A DNA stretch of 64,000 bases, from the NCBI RefSeq assembly GCF_001613085.1, contig NZ_BDBR01000004.1, positions 186,001 to 250,000 on the forward strand. Direction: 5' to 3'. This document shows, piece after piece, positions 26,054-39,980 of this stretch. The position numbers and the translations under genes were made by a program. Under the pieces are notes generated by a model that worked only from the letters and a program-made list of their open reading frames with translations, ran no database searches and was not told the origin of the DNA. This DNA comes from Nocardia salmonicida NBRC 13393. GTDB lineage: Bacteria; Actinomycetota; Actinomycetes; Mycobacteriales; Mycobacteriaceae. Numbering within the stretch: the first letter of the stretch is position 1; every line of letters begins with the position of its first letter.

Positions 26054-26482
26054 ATGTCGGAAGACCAGGCCCAGATCCGCACACTGGTACACGCGTGGGC
26101 GAGCGCTATCCGTGACCGCGACCTCGACCGCGTACTGGCCGACCACACCGCCGACATCGTCATGTTCGATGTTCCGCCGCCACAGAACGGGGTCCGCGGC
26201 ATCGACGCCTACCGGGAAACCTGGCCGCCCTTCTTCACCTGGCTGGCGCGCGGCGCGCAGTTCGACATCGTCGAACTCGACGTGACCGCGGGAGCCGACG
26301 TCGCCTACGCGAACGCTCTGCTGCGCTGCGGTACTCCAGAAGACGTTGCCGCACAGCCGGATACGCGCTTGCGTCTCACTCTTGGCCTTCGCAAGGACCA
26401 CGGACGCTGGGTTATCGCGCACGAACACCACTCGTTCCCGGACACAACCGTCACAGACCCCCAGCCGCGTCTGAACGGATAA
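26054..26482 (+). CDS. SnoaL/NTF2-like small protein
   Basis: 142 residues with the cone-fold pattern of SnoaL-like proteins (IRTLVHAWASAIRDRDLDRVLADHTADIVMFDVPPP, then GIDAYRETWPPFFTWL, and GRWVIAHEHHSFP near the end). AAGGGAG lies before the ATG. Such proteins bind or transform small molecules, and many in this subgroup are of unknown activity. It follows the sigma factor on the same strand and is a likely member of its regulon or operon. Confidence 0.8.
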   Translation: MSEDQAQIRTLVHAWASAIRDRDLDRVLADHTADIVMFDVPPPQNGVRGIDAYRETWPPFFTWLARGAQFDIVELDVTAGADVAYANALLRCGTPEDVAAQPDTRLRLTLGLRKDHGRWVIAHEHHSFPDTTVTDPQPRLNG

Positions 26483-26632
26483 CCCGAATGTCGAAGCCAC
26501 GGCAAACGGCCTGATCGCTGTTGCGGCGGCGGGCAGCCCGACGGAATCACCCGAGCGAAGCTCGTCGCCACACTGAGTCCTACACCGGCACCATCGAAGA
26601 CTTCCGTCAGTTCTACGGCGGTCTACCGGACC

Positions 26633-26669
26633 TGCCACGGCCCGGCCGGGCAGTCGCCGGGCCGTGGCA
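26633..26669. terminator. Hairpin terminator at the end of the encapsulin/geosmin operon
   Basis: A perfect 14-bp inverted repeat (TGCCACGGCCCGGC and its complement) with a 9-nt loop lies between the convergent SnoaL gene and the polyprenyl synthase stop. It can serve transcripts from both sides. Confidence 0.72.
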
Positions 26670-26692
26670 TGAGTCCCGATCGCGCGTTGGCG

Positions 26693-27777
26693 TCAGCAGT
26701 CTCGGTCCGCGACCAGCGCCGCGAGCAGGTCCAGGTCTGCCAGGGCTCCGGCGTCGGACCCGACCTGCGAGATCGCCGACATCGCTTCCTCGTACAGCTG
26801 TCGCGCTTGCAGGCGACTCCATTCCCGCCCGCCTGCGGCTTCGATCAGCTCGGCGGCGCGAACCAATTCGCTGTCGTCGAGCGGCTTTTCGCGGAGGTAG
26901 AGGTCGGCGAGCGCACCCGCTTCGGGGGTGTTCGAGCGCAGTGCGAACACCACCGGCAGCGACTTCTTGCGGCTGCGCAGGTCGGAGAACACCGATTTGC
27001 CGGTGACGTGCGGGTCGCCCCAGATGCCGAGCAGGTCGTCGGTGTGCTGGAAGGCACGGCCGAGGCGCCTGCCGAACTCTTGCAGGTGCAGGAGCTCACC
27101 GGAGTCCGCGTTTCCGAACAGGCCACCGAGGGCGGCCGAACATCCGAACAGCGCCCCGGTTTTCTGGTCGACCATGGTGAGGCATTCGTCGACCTCGACA
27201 TCGGTGCGCCGCTCGAATCCCAGGTCGGCGCACTGGCCCTCGACGAGGTGCAGCACCGAGCGGCTCATCAGGTTCGTCGCTTCGACGATCGGTGTGTTCG
27301 GCTCCGCGGCGAGCAGGGAATAGGCCTGGGCGACCAGCGCGTCGCCGGCGAGGATGGCAGGACCGATACCGAAAGCGGTCCACGCGGTCGGGCGGTGCCG
27401 TCGGGTGGTGTCTCGGTCCATCACATCGTCGTGGAGCAACGAGAAGTTGTGCACCAGTTCGACCGCGACGGCCGCACGCACGGCACCTGCCACGTCACCG
27501 CCGGTCAACCGGGCGGCCGACAGAACAAGCGCGGGGCGAATCGCCTTGCCACCGTCGTGCTTTTCCGGCCGCCCTGTCGGGTCCCACCAGCCGAAGTGGT
27601 AGCCGACGATAGTGCGAACCGTGGCAGGCATCATCTGCACGGCGGCGTGCAGGGTGGCGGAGCATGCCTCGCGACATTGATCGAGTACCTCGGCGGCCGT
27701 GCGTGGGCTCGGTGACACCGCGGGTGCTGTCACGGGTGTCTGCGCCAGGATCGGCGTGCTCGCGGCCTGCGGAGTGC

Positions 27778-27781
<4 letters not shown>
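26693..27781 (-). CDS. Polyprenyl diphosphate synthase, likely encapsulin cargo
   Basis: 362 residues. A trans-prenyltransferase with first Asp-rich motif LLHDDVMDRD and second motif HTDDLLGIWGD; RPALVLSAA lies before FARM. It should condense DMAPP/IPP into the allylic diphosphate (probably FPP or GGPP; chain length cannot be read reliably) that the neighbouring geosmin synthase needs. Residues 1-33 are a low-complexity Pro/Ala/Thr/Ser tail with no fold, of the kind that tethers family 2 encapsulin cargo. The ATG overlaps the stop of the upstream shell gene (ATGA), so it belongs to the same transcript. Confidence 0.9.
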
Positions 27782-32868
<5,087 letters not shown>

Positions 32869-33000
32869 GAGTTCTTCCTGCTTCTAGAGACATGGGAGAA
32901 ACGAGATGACACACCACGGGGGAACGAATGAATCAGTTATCCACCGGCTATCGATAGCGGCAAAATGACTGTAGCGGAAAGCATGCGATGTTCGAGGGCG

Positions 33001-33052
33001 ATTGAGTCGAATTCTGTTGTGCGCTAATCATATTCAAGGTCATTGAGTCAAT
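33001..33052. promoter_or_regulatory. Repeated ATTGAGTC motif upstream of the encapsulin operon
   Basis: ATTGAGTC occurs at 33001-33008 and 33042-33049. The second copy is part of an 11-bp palindrome (ATTGA-G-TCAAT, 33042-33052). The area 32869-33128 is relatively AT-rich and holds no gene, so these are candidate operator half-sites for the shell/geosmin promoter. No matching regulator is known to me. Confidence 0.35.
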
Positions 33053-33128
33053 CTCGGCATGCGACAACCCAGGTCGGATCAGCCCTCGTGGCACTGCCAC
33101 GAGGATGCGAAATAGTTGCTGTCACCGC

Positions 33129-34046
33129 TCACGAACGTCGCAATGCCGCCCTGGCCGCACCCGCGCTTCCCATGATCAGCACCAGGGCGGTCAGCGCCCA
33201 GCGCCGCTGTTCGACGGCCACCGGCTGGGCAACCACCGCGTCTGGTTCCTGCTCGGGGCGCGAAAGGAACCTCATCGGCGTGGAGACCAGGACGGGTGGG
33301 CTCGGCGCCTCTTGCGCGGGTGACGGAAGCGGCGGCGTGGGACTGACCGACACGCTCGGTGGTGGTGGCGGCGGAGGTGGTTCTCGGACCGGTGACGGTT
33401 CAGGTGCAGGCGGCACTATCGGCGGCGGGGCCGAGGGCAATGGCATCGGTACGGGCAGCGGCGCCGGCGCCGGAGAAGGCAACGGAAAGGGTGGGGGCGC
33501 CGGAACAGGCAGCGGGAGCGGAGGCCGGGGCGCCGGAACATGCACTTCCGGTCCATCGAACGGGCGGGCCGGAGCCGGCAACTCCAGACCCCCGTGGGGC
33601 GGTACCCGCTCCGGAGCAACCGGCACCTCGTACGAGCGTTCGGGAACGGGTATCTCCGGCCCGCCGAACGGCGGAACGACCGGCTTCTCGAATGCCCTTC
33701 TCGGCGTGGTTGTCTCCGGTCGATCGGGCCGTTCACTCTGGCCGGGGAGCAGGGGTTCCGCGAACGGTCGCCGGGTGTCAGGGGCATCCGGTTCCTCGAA
33801 CCGAGGCACCGATCGAGGGATCCCGCCCGGCGTCGGTCGCACGGTCGTGGCGCCGGGTGGCACGCGAGGCGTATCAACGGGTTCCGCCGGGGCGGTGGTG
33901 AGCGTTCCAGCTCGCGGCGTGCTTCGGGGTAGGACGACACTCGGCGGCTCGACCGACGGGGACATCGGAGTCGCACCGACCGACCCCGGCGCGAACAGGC
34001 CGACCCCCGACAGCAGGGCAGCCCAGATCCCCCTCCGCACAGTCAT
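33129..34046 (-). CDS. Proline-rich exported protein with C-terminal hydrophobic segment
   Basis: 305 residues. An N-terminal signal peptide (WAALLSGVGLFAPGSVGA) is followed by about 220 residues of Pro-rich low-complexity sequence with repeated PxP and PAPAPxPxP stretches. The C-terminal segment WALTALVLIMGSAGAARAALRRS is hydrophobic then basic, like a membrane or cell-wall sorting anchor without an LPxTG motif. The protein probably spans or lines the thick cell envelope. The ATG lies 2 nt after the DUF4239 stop, with GAGGTGA as ribosome site, so the two are co-expressed. Composition rather than homology supports the call. Confidence 0.72.
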   Translation of the reverse strand: MTVRRGIWAALLSGVGLFAPGSVGATPMSPSVEPPSVVLPRSTPRAGTLTTAPAEPVDTPRVPPGATTVRPTPGGIPRSVPRFEEPDAPDTRRPFAEPLLPGQSERPDRPETTTPRRAFEKPVVPPFGGPEIPVPERSYEVPVAPERVPPHGGLELPAPARPFDGPEVHVPAPRPPLPLPVPAPPPFPLPSPAPAPLPVPMPLPSAPPPIVPPAPEPSPVREPPPPPPPPSVSVSPTPPLPSPAQEAPSPPVLVSTPMRFLSRPEQEPDAVVAQPVAVEQRRWALTALVLIMGSAGAARAALRRS

Positions 34047-34048
34047 TT

Positions 34049-34801
34049 TCACCTCAGCTGCGCCAGCACGGCGTCGAAGGCCGTCGGTGCGACCGCAGCG
34101 GCGCGGCCGTAGGGATTCTGCAGCTCGAAGATGGTGAAGATCATGAACGTCACCACCGCCGCGAAACTGGCCACCACGACGACATGAATGCGCGCGCTGG
34201 TGCCGGAGAACAGCAGTGACAAACCCACCGACAGAATCGCCCCGAGCGCCAGCGCCAGCCACATCATCGGCGACAACGCGCTGCCCGCGGCCTCGATCCT
34301 GGACTGCCTGGCCTCGTAGACCTCCCACAGCCGATCGGCCGCCGCGATCTGGCGCGAACGTTGCCATTCGTCGGCGGCGGGGGTGGCGGCAATGGCGGTG
34401 CGCACCGTCGACAGCTGGTTCCACGCCTTGTCGTCGACATCTTCGCCGGAGGTCATGGCGGGCCACTCGACCTCGATCACCTGGCCGGTGTAGGCATGCA
34501 CGGCCCTGGTGACGGTGCCGCGGGCAGGTTCGGACAACGCGTCGCCCGCCCACTGCAGGGCGAGCAATCGGTCCGCTTCGTCGGACGCGGCCTTCGCCGC
34601 GCTCGCGTTGGTATCGAGCACGCCGATGAGCAGGAACGACGCCAGCACCACCTGCAGACCGCCGACGAGGGTGAAGACCTGTCCCACCGACTCGTTGGTG
34701 GCCTCGCCGTCGCGGCCCTTGCCGCGCCTGCGCAGCAAGTAGGCGGCGGTCCCGGCCAGTCCGGCGGCCACGATTACCCACAGCAGTGCTTCCCAGAGCA
34801 T
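34049..34801 (-). CDS. DUF4239 (bestrophin-like) membrane protein
   Basis: 250 residues. Two N-terminal hydrophobic segments (LWEALLWVIVAAGLAGTAAYLL; VGQVFTLVGGLQVVLASFLLIGVL), a helical soluble region containing EADRLLALQWAGDAL, and two C-terminal helices (MMWLALALGAILSVGLSLLF; VVVVASFAAVVTFMIFTIFEL) match the DUF4239 plan. FELQNPYG is the usual ending motif. Function unknown; a channel-like role has been proposed only from fold similarity. AAGGA lies 10 nt before the ATG. It forms a two-gene unit with the proline-rich protein. Confidence 0.8.
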   Translation of the reverse strand: MLWEALLWVIVAAGLAGTAAYLLRRRGKGRDGEATNESVGQVFTLVGGLQVVLASFLLIGVLDTNASAAKAASDEADRLLALQWAGDALSEPARGTVTRAVHAYTGQVIEVEWPAMTSGEDVDDKAWNQLSTVRTAIAATPAADEWQRSRQIAAADRLWEVYEARQSRIEAAGSALSPMMWLALALGAILSVGLSLLFSGTSARIHVVVVASFAAVVTFMIFTIFELQNPYGRAAAVAPTAFDAVLAQLR

Positions 34802-35299
34802 GTCTCGGTAGTCCTTTGTCGTCGAGGTGGGCGATGATGCGCGCCGGAAATCACTGAAGATTTGTGTGGACCACCTCCGAGGAAGGGAGGACACGCTGAA
34901 GAATCCTGCGACCGACAACCACGGAATAGCAAGGGGGCCAACGGTGTCGAGATTAGGCCGCGGGCACGGGTGCCGCAATGACCAAGCAAACCGTCGACGA
35001 GGTCCCGCACCGACCGCCGGATAACCGAAATCGGCAGGCGGGACCCTCCTTCGAGGCAGTCGACCGCGCGGCTCTCGCAGACGGTCCTGGCACGACATCC
35101 CGGCGAACCTGGCACGGAATGCGAGTGTCGTCCACGCGTCGATACCGAGATCGACCCGACCGCATCGGGTCACCGAATTACGCTGTTATCGTTGATATTT
35201 CGAGAGCGATTCCAGATTGTCGACAGGTGCAGGCAACCGGTGACGGATCCGCGTCCTACCCGTTTCCGGCGACCGCGCACCCCTGCGCGGAGGTGGGAT
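34802..35299. other. Divergent intergenic region (498 bp)
   Basis: Contains the promoters of the DUF4239 unit (leftward) and the AraC gene (rightward). Short open frames occur on both strands, but none has codon use or a ribosome site that convinces me. I see no strong palindrome or repeat. Confidence 0.5.
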
Positions 35300-36433
35300 A
35301 TGCACAGCGAGACGGACGCGTACGAGATCGAGGCCGGACGGCGGACCGAAGCCGGCGGACAGCGCTCGGCCCGGGCGAAGGTCGATCCGACGACCTCGAC
35401 CCGAAAGAAGTCCGTTTTGCTCGAATTGGGGCAATCGACGAGCGAATTGATCCGACCGGAAACAATCTGTCCGCTGGAACGTCCCGGCCCCGCCGATGAC
35501 CAGGGCGTGGCCCTGCGTGGATCGCGCGATCTCCAGCGGGTGGGGTTCGGCTGCGACCTACGTGCCCGGGAGGATTTCGCTGCCACACTGTGGACCTCGA
35601 GCACCGGGTCGGTATTGGTTGCCCGGCTGCGGTCCTCGGACATCACCGCCGAGCGCGGTATCGGTGTCGATGACGACCACTACAGCCAGTACCTGCAACT
35701 GGGTTTGGTTTTGGCCGGACGAGCCACGCTCGAGCAACGGGGCCATCGATCGACCGCGGTAGCCGGGGAGGCTTTCGCGCTGTGCCTCGACAGCCCGTTC
35801 CGCTCGACTCTCACCCGATGCGAAACCCCTGCCACCGACGTGCTGTACCTCTACCTCCCGGCGGATTCGCTGACCGCTTGGGGTCTGAACGCCGCCGCGG
35901 CGGGCGGCAGGTCGTGGCCGCTGTCGCGGGCGGCAGTGTCTGCCCTGATGGTTGCTCGCGATATAGCCTGTGGCGCAACGATTCCCGGCAGCTTGCGGAT
36001 AGTCGCGCGCATCGACGAGATCCTGTTCCGGGCGGCGGTCGTCGCTCTGCTGGAACGGGATCTCGCCGATGCGACAAAGGAACTCACCGCCGAGGATGTG
36101 CTGCGCCGCCGCGCGGCCGACTTCATCGACCGCAACTTCGCCGACCCGGCAGTGAACCCGGATGCGGTCGCGGTTCGGTTGCACGTGAGCAGGCGAACCC
36201 TGTTCCGGGCGTTCGAACTCCAGGGCATGTCCGTCGGACGGCTCATCCGCACCCGCAGACTGGCTGCCGCGGCGAGCGCGCTCGGTGACGACACCCGCGG
36301 GCTCCGCGATATCGCCGACAGCTGTGGTTTCCGCACGGTCGACCAACTCTCGCGAGCCTTCCGCGCCAAGTACGGGGTAACCCCCGCCGCCTACCGCACC
36401 GCACGGCGCAGGGATGCGATGGCGGGCTGGTGA
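35300..36433 (+). CDS. AraC family transcriptional regulator
   Basis: 377 residues. The C-terminal 100 residues form the double HTH domain (VAVRLHVSRRTLFRAFELQGMSVGRLIRTRRL and IADSCGFRTVDQLSRAFRAKYGVTPAAYR). The N-terminal half resembles the AraC-binding-like domain of NimR/ToxT-type regulators (LGLVLAGRATLEQRG, AFALCLDSPF). Start 35300 has the clear site GGAGGTGG. The first 70 residues are polar and poorly conserved in appearance. It is convergent with the acyl-CoA dehydrogenase-like gene, with a 21-bp gap, and divergent from the DUF4239 unit. Inducer unknown. Confidence 0.9.
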   Translation: MHSETDAYEIEAGRRTEAGGQRSARAKVDPTTSTRKKSVLLELGQSTSELIRPETICPLERPGPADDQGVALRGSRDLQRVGFGCDLRAREDFAATLWTSSTGSVLVARLRSSDITAERGIGVDDDHYSQYLQLGLVLAGRATLEQRGHRSTAVAGEAFALCLDSPFRSTLTRCETPATDVLYLYLPADSLTAWGLNAAAAGGRSWPLSRAAVSALMVARDIACGATIPGSLRIVARIDEILFRAAVVALLERDLADATKELTAEDVLRRRAADFIDRNFADPAVNPDAVAVRLHVSRRTLFRAFELQGMSVGRLIRTRRLAAAASALGDDTRGLRDIADSCGFRTVDQLSRAFRAKYGVTPAAYRTARRRDAMAGW

Positions 36434-36454
36434 CCGCCGATAGCTCGACGTCGA

Positions 36455-37591
36455 TCAAGGGCTCGGCGACGACGAAGCGACGCCGAGCACCTCCCGGCCG
36501 ATCTCGCCGGCCAGTACCTCCGTCGAGTACGCCATGAGCTGCCCGGCCTCGGCGTCGCGTAGGTGTCGCTGGATCGGCGACCCGCGCAGATAGCCCGACG
36601 CTCCACCCACGCGCACACCCAATTGCGCGACGTCCACGGCCACCTTGTTCGCCAGGTACTTCGCCCGCGACAGAGTGGCGAAAAAGGCGGGGTTCGCACT
36701 GTCGGCTTCGCGCAGACCCTGGTCATAGAGGGCGTGCGCGGCGGCGAGCCGGATCTGCACGTCGGCGACCTCGTGCTGCACCCACTGTTGGTCGGCCAGC
36801 GGATTGCCGAGGATCAGTCGCGAGCGCGCGTGCGCGACCAACGCGGCAAGCGCCGCGTCGGCGATACCGAGGGAGATGGCAGGCAACCCGGCCGGGATCA
36901 CCGCGAAATCGCCCGGTCCCGGTGCGCGACCGCGATATTCTGCGCGCAACACGGTGTTGTCGAAGGCCAGCAGCTGACTGCGGGTCGCTCGCAAACCGAG
37001 GGTGTCCCAGATCGGGATGATCGATACGGACTCGTCCGGTATCACCCCGAAGAACGTCGGCACTCCCGAGACCAGCGCGTTCACCAGCAAGTAGTCCGCG
37101 ATCTCGCTACCGGAGACAAACCGTTTCGCACCGGAGAGCGACCAGCCGCCCACCGCGGGTTCGGCCACCTGCTGCGGCTGCAGAAAGCGGTTCCCGCTGC
37201 CCGGTTCGGACAAGGCGTTGGCGAACCGTTTACCCGCGAGGAACTCGTCGGCGAAGAACGACCCCGCCGAATCGCCGGTCAACTCCGCCAACGCGACGCC
37301 CGCACCAGCATGCATCACCCAGATCGTGGCGATGGACGGATCGGCCTTCGCCAGTATCCGGACCACTGTCCCGAACGACTGATAGCTCAATCCGAGCCCA
37401 CCCAGTCGGCGAGGCAGCACCGCCCGATCGACCTGAGCATCATGCAGCGCGGTCAGCTCCTCGACCGGAATCTCGGCCCGCTCGTCGTAGTCGGCCGCGT
37501 CGGCGGCGAAACCCACCGCCAGTTCGGCCACCCGATCCAGGATCTCCTGCTCGCCCGACTCCGGCGACGATCCGACCTGCGCGCTGATCAC
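36455..37591 (-). CDS. Acyl-CoA dehydrogenase family protein
   Basis: 378 residues. ALSEPGSGNR, the FAD-contacting GWSLSGAKRFVSGSEIADY and the helical C-terminal domain (LAAAHALYDQG, NKVAVDVAQLGVRVGGASGYLRG, then HLRDAEAGQLMAYSTEVLAGEIGREVLG) match flavin-dependent acyl-CoA dehydrogenases and related monooxygenases. No canonical catalytic Glu can be fixed by eye, so an oxidase or monooxygenase variant is possible. GTG 37591 is chosen because AGCGGAGGA precedes it directly; the frame stays open to an ATG at 37717 but without such a site. Confidence 0.82.
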   Translation of the reverse strand: MISAQVGSSPESGEQEILDRVAELAVGFAADAADYDERAEIPVEELTALHDAQVDRAVLPRRLGGLGLSYQSFGTVVRILAKADPSIATIWVMHAGAGVALAELTGDSAGSFFADEFLAGKRFANALSEPGSGNRFLQPQQVAEPAVGGWSLSGAKRFVSGSEIADYLLVNALVSGVPTFFGVIPDESVSIIPIWDTLGLRATRSQLLAFDNTVLRAEYRGRAPGPGDFAVIPAGLPAISLGIADAALAALVAHARSRLILGNPLADQQWVQHEVADVQIRLAAAHALYDQGLREADSANPAFFATLSRAKYLANKVAVDVAQLGVRVGGASGYLRGSPIQRHLRDAEAGQLMAYSTEVLAGEIGREVLGVASSSPSP

Positions 37592-37789
37592 GAATTGTCC
37601 TCCGCTCGAAAGGGTTTCGACCAGGATACGCAGCGCGCCGCACCCCGCCGCTAGATCGGGATCTCGGTCCGCGGAGATTTCGGCGGCGAGCCCGAATCTG
37701 CTGCTCTCCGTGATCATCCGGATGCTCGGCCTGTTTGAGATTCGATTGTCGAGGCATTCCGGGACAAGAGGCTCGTAGAAGGAGAACTT

Positions 37790-38347
37790 GTGACTTCCGG
37801 AATTCTGGTAGCTGTCATTGTCATCGTGGTCGTACTCGCCGGTGCGGCTTTTCTGGCCCAGCCGTACCTACGCCGGAGGCGTCTGCGAGGCCGCTTCGGG
37901 TCCGAATACGACCGGACGCTCGAACAGACCGACGATCGCCGCGCCGCCGAACGCGAACTGGTGGAACGTGAGCGCAGGCACCACTCGCTCGAGCTGCGTG
38001 AACTGCCCTCCGAACGCAAGCAGGAGCTCACCGCGGCCTGGACGAACGTGCAGGAACGCTTCGTCGACAAGCCCGCCGACGCTGTCAGCGAGGCCGACCG
38101 GCTCGTCACGACCGTGATGGCCGAACGCGGCTATCCCACCGAGGGTTTCGATCAGCAGGCCGCCGACCTCTCCGTCGAGCATGCCGCGACCCTCGGTCAC
38201 TACCGCGACGCCCACGCCATCGCGATCAAGCACGCGGACGGAAAGGCGAGCACCGAAGACCTTCGGACCGCCCTCGTGCATTACCGCGCGCTGTTCCTCG
38301 ATCTGACGAACGGCCACACCACGCACAAGAAGGACACAGTGTCATGA
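37790..38347 (+). CDS. Membrane-anchored small protein of unknown function
   Basis: 185 residues. One N-terminal membrane segment (ILVAVIVIVVVLAGAAFLAQ) is followed by a basic stretch (RRRRLRGRFG) and a charged helical region. The core WTNVQERFVDKPADAVSEADRLVTTVM recurs in the next gene (WRDLQGSFVDDPRDAVSQADTLVAELI), so the two encode related domains. AGAAGGAGAAC is a strong ribosome site for this GTG start. The stop overlaps the next ATG (ATGA). I know homologues in other mycolata only as conserved hypothetical proteins. Confidence 0.78.
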   Translation: MTSGILVAVIVIVVVLAGAAFLAQPYLRRRRLRGRFGSEYDRTLEQTDDRRAAERELVERERRHHSLELRELPSERKQELTAAWTNVQERFVDKPADAVSEADRLVTTVMAERGYPTEGFDQQAADLSVEHAATLGHYRDAHAIAIKHADGKASTEDLRTALVHYRALFLDLTNGHTTHKKDTVS

Positions 38348-39018
38348 GCACCGAACACAACCGAATCAAGACCGATGCGCGCACCGACGACGTCGAGCAT
38401 GCCCCTCTCGGCGAACGCGATCGCCTCACGGCAGGCAAGCACGTCGATCACCAGGTGATCGACGCCGAGGTCATCGATCCGGATTCCGGACGGGATCCGA
38501 AGGCCTCCGGCACCGTGGACGAGACGCGGCCGGATCGCCGTCCCGACGAAACCGCCGCCGGGAAGCGCGCAGACGGCAAGCACGCTCCCGTGGCGGCCGC
38601 CACCTCAGGGGAGGCCGATGCGGATCTCACCGGTACCCGGCCAGAGGTCGGCACCGAACGCGACGCGGTCGCCGATGAGACCGACTCCGTTCACGCGGGG
38701 CAGCCGGCAGTAACGCAGAAGAGCCCGGCTACCGAGGTGGAGGACGACGTCGTTCCGCTGTTCGACGAAAAGTCCCTGGAACATCTGCGCGGTCGCTGGC
38801 GCGATCTGCAGGGCTCCTTCGTCGACGATCCCCGTGATGCCGTGTCCCAGGCCGACACGCTGGTCGCCGAACTGATCCATGAGCTGACCAGCACCTATGC
38901 CGAACGCCAGAAGATCATCGCGGGCCGGTGGTCGGAGAGCCCGGACACCGAGTCGTTGCGGCGCGCGCTGCGCAGCTACCGCGCGTTCTTCGACCAGTTG
39001 CTGACCCCCACCGCCTGA
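38344..39018 (+). CDS. Charged conserved hypothetical protein paired with the upstream membrane protein
   Basis: 224 residues without a membrane segment. Residues 1-135 are highly charged and low in complexity (many Asp, Glu, Arg, Lys), probably disordered. Residues about 136-220 carry the domain shared with the upstream protein (LRGRWRDLQGSFVDDPRDAVSQADTLVAEL, then a helix ending in LRRALRSYRAFFDQLL). Overlapping start and stop codons show coupled synthesis, suggesting a membrane/cytosol pair. A strong terminator follows 15 bp after the stop. Confidence 0.75.
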   Translation: MSTEHNRIKTDARTDDVEHAPLGERDRLTAGKHVDHQVIDAEVIDPDSGRDPKASGTVDETRPDRRPDETAAGKRADGKHAPVAAATSGEADADLTGTRPEVGTERDAVADETDSVHAGQPAVTQKSPATEVEDDVVPLFDEKSLEHLRGRWRDLQGSFVDDPRDAVSQADTLVAELIHELTSTYAERQKIIAGRWSESPDTESLRRALRSYRAFFDQLLTPTA

Positions 39019-39032
39019 CCTCGGTATCTGCC

Positions 39033-39081
39033 ACAGAACCGTACGAGCGCTCGATACACCGCAGCGCTCGTACGGTTCTGT
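39033..39081 (+). terminator. Strong intrinsic terminator
   Basis: A perfect 19-bp inverted repeat (39033-39051 and 39063-39081; arm begins ACAGAACCGTACG) with an 11-nt loop, followed by the T-containing stretch CGTCTTCT. It closes the 37790-39018 transcript. Confidence 0.85.
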
Positions 39082-39136
39082 CGTCTTCTGCGGACTACGC
39101 GAGATTGACCTCCCCCAGCGTGGGTACGCGCGCCGT

Positions 39137-39253
39137 ATGGAACTCCTCGTGATCGTCGCCCTGGTCGTGTTCGTAGCGGTTGTCCTGCTGAGAAGCAACC
39201 GCACCAAAAAGCCGCCGGACCGTCCGTCGTCAAGGGAAAACGACCCGGAATAG
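39137..39253 (+). CDS. Possible 38-residue membrane peptide
   Basis: A short frame from an ATG at 39137 to TAG at 39251-39253 encodes a hydrophobic helix (LLVIVALVVFVAVVLLRS) and a charged tail (NRTKKPPDRPSSRENDPE). The arrangement is typical of small single-span membrane proteins of Actinobacteria. It lies after a terminator and has no strong ribosome site, so translation is uncertain. Confidence 0.4.
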   Translation: MELLVIVALVVFVAVVLLRSNRTKKPPDRPSSRENDPE

Positions 39254-39406
39254 GGTGCGCGATGGGCCGCGCCCGTGGACAGCCGTGATCCGCGGCGAGC
39301 CCGCACTGTGCGAGGTCAGTGATCGATTGCCGGTTCGGAGTCGCGGGACCGGGTAAGCGCCGATGTGACCAGCGAGGATGACCGAACCGAGGAGACGATC
39401 CACGAC

Positions 39407-39874
39407 ATGGTTCAGGTGACGCGCACGATCAAGGCTCCGGTGGACGAAGTGTTCGCTGTGCTCGCCGACGGATGGTCCTATGCGAGTTGGGTCGTCGGTG
39501 CCTCGCATATCCGCGGAGTGGACGACGCGTGGCCGGCCGCGGGAGCTCACATTCATCACAGCGTCGGGCCGTGGCCGGGCACGATCCAGGACACGACCGC
39601 GGTTCGCGCCGTCGATTCGCCGCACAGCATCGAACTCGATGCCAGGCTCTGGCCATTCGGCAGCGCAGTTGTTCGGCTGGAGCTACGCACCCTCGGCCCC
39701 ACTTCGTGTGAGGTCGTGATGACCGAGCGAGCCGTTCGCGGACCGAGTCGATTCATTCCGCATGCGGCGCAGGCGCTGCTACTCGCGCCACGTAATCGCG
39801 AGTCGTTGTCACGGCTCGCCGATCTCGCCGAGGGCGGGTACGCGGACGCGAGGGCCGTCAGTAAAAACGGATGA
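39407..39874 (+). CDS. SRPBCC family protein
   Basis: 155 residues with the START-like fold pattern (VTRTIKAPVDEVFAVLADGWSYASWVVGASHIRGVD, AGAHIHHSVGPWPGTIQD, then TERAVRGPSRFI). These hydrophobic-pocket proteins bind or cyclise lipids and polyketides; the subgroup in mycolata is uncharacterised. ATG 39407 follows GAGGAGA; an in-frame GTG at 39365 would add 14 charged residues without a ribosome site. It stands alone between a terminator and a serine hydrolase gene. Confidence 0.8.
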   Translation: MVQVTRTIKAPVDEVFAVLADGWSYASWVVGASHIRGVDDAWPAAGAHIHHSVGPWPGTIQDTTAVRAVDSPHSIELDARLWPFGSAVVRLELRTLGPTSCEVVMTERAVRGPSRFIPHAAQALLLAPRNRESLSRLADLAEGGYADARAVSKNG

Positions 39875-39980
39875 AGTGCACCTTTCACCTCAGCGCCCAT
39901 TACCTCTGAATTCCCATGAGCCGAGTTAGAGTTGCACCGCGCGGCATTTCCCCTCCTGAGCAAACGCCGATCGGAGAATC

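Noticed and set aside
33043..34137. Glycine-rich frame on the + strand resembling PE_PGRS-type proteins
   Set aside because: It is the complement of the proline-rich gene at 33129-34046, which has a signal peptide, ribosome site and coupled neighbour.
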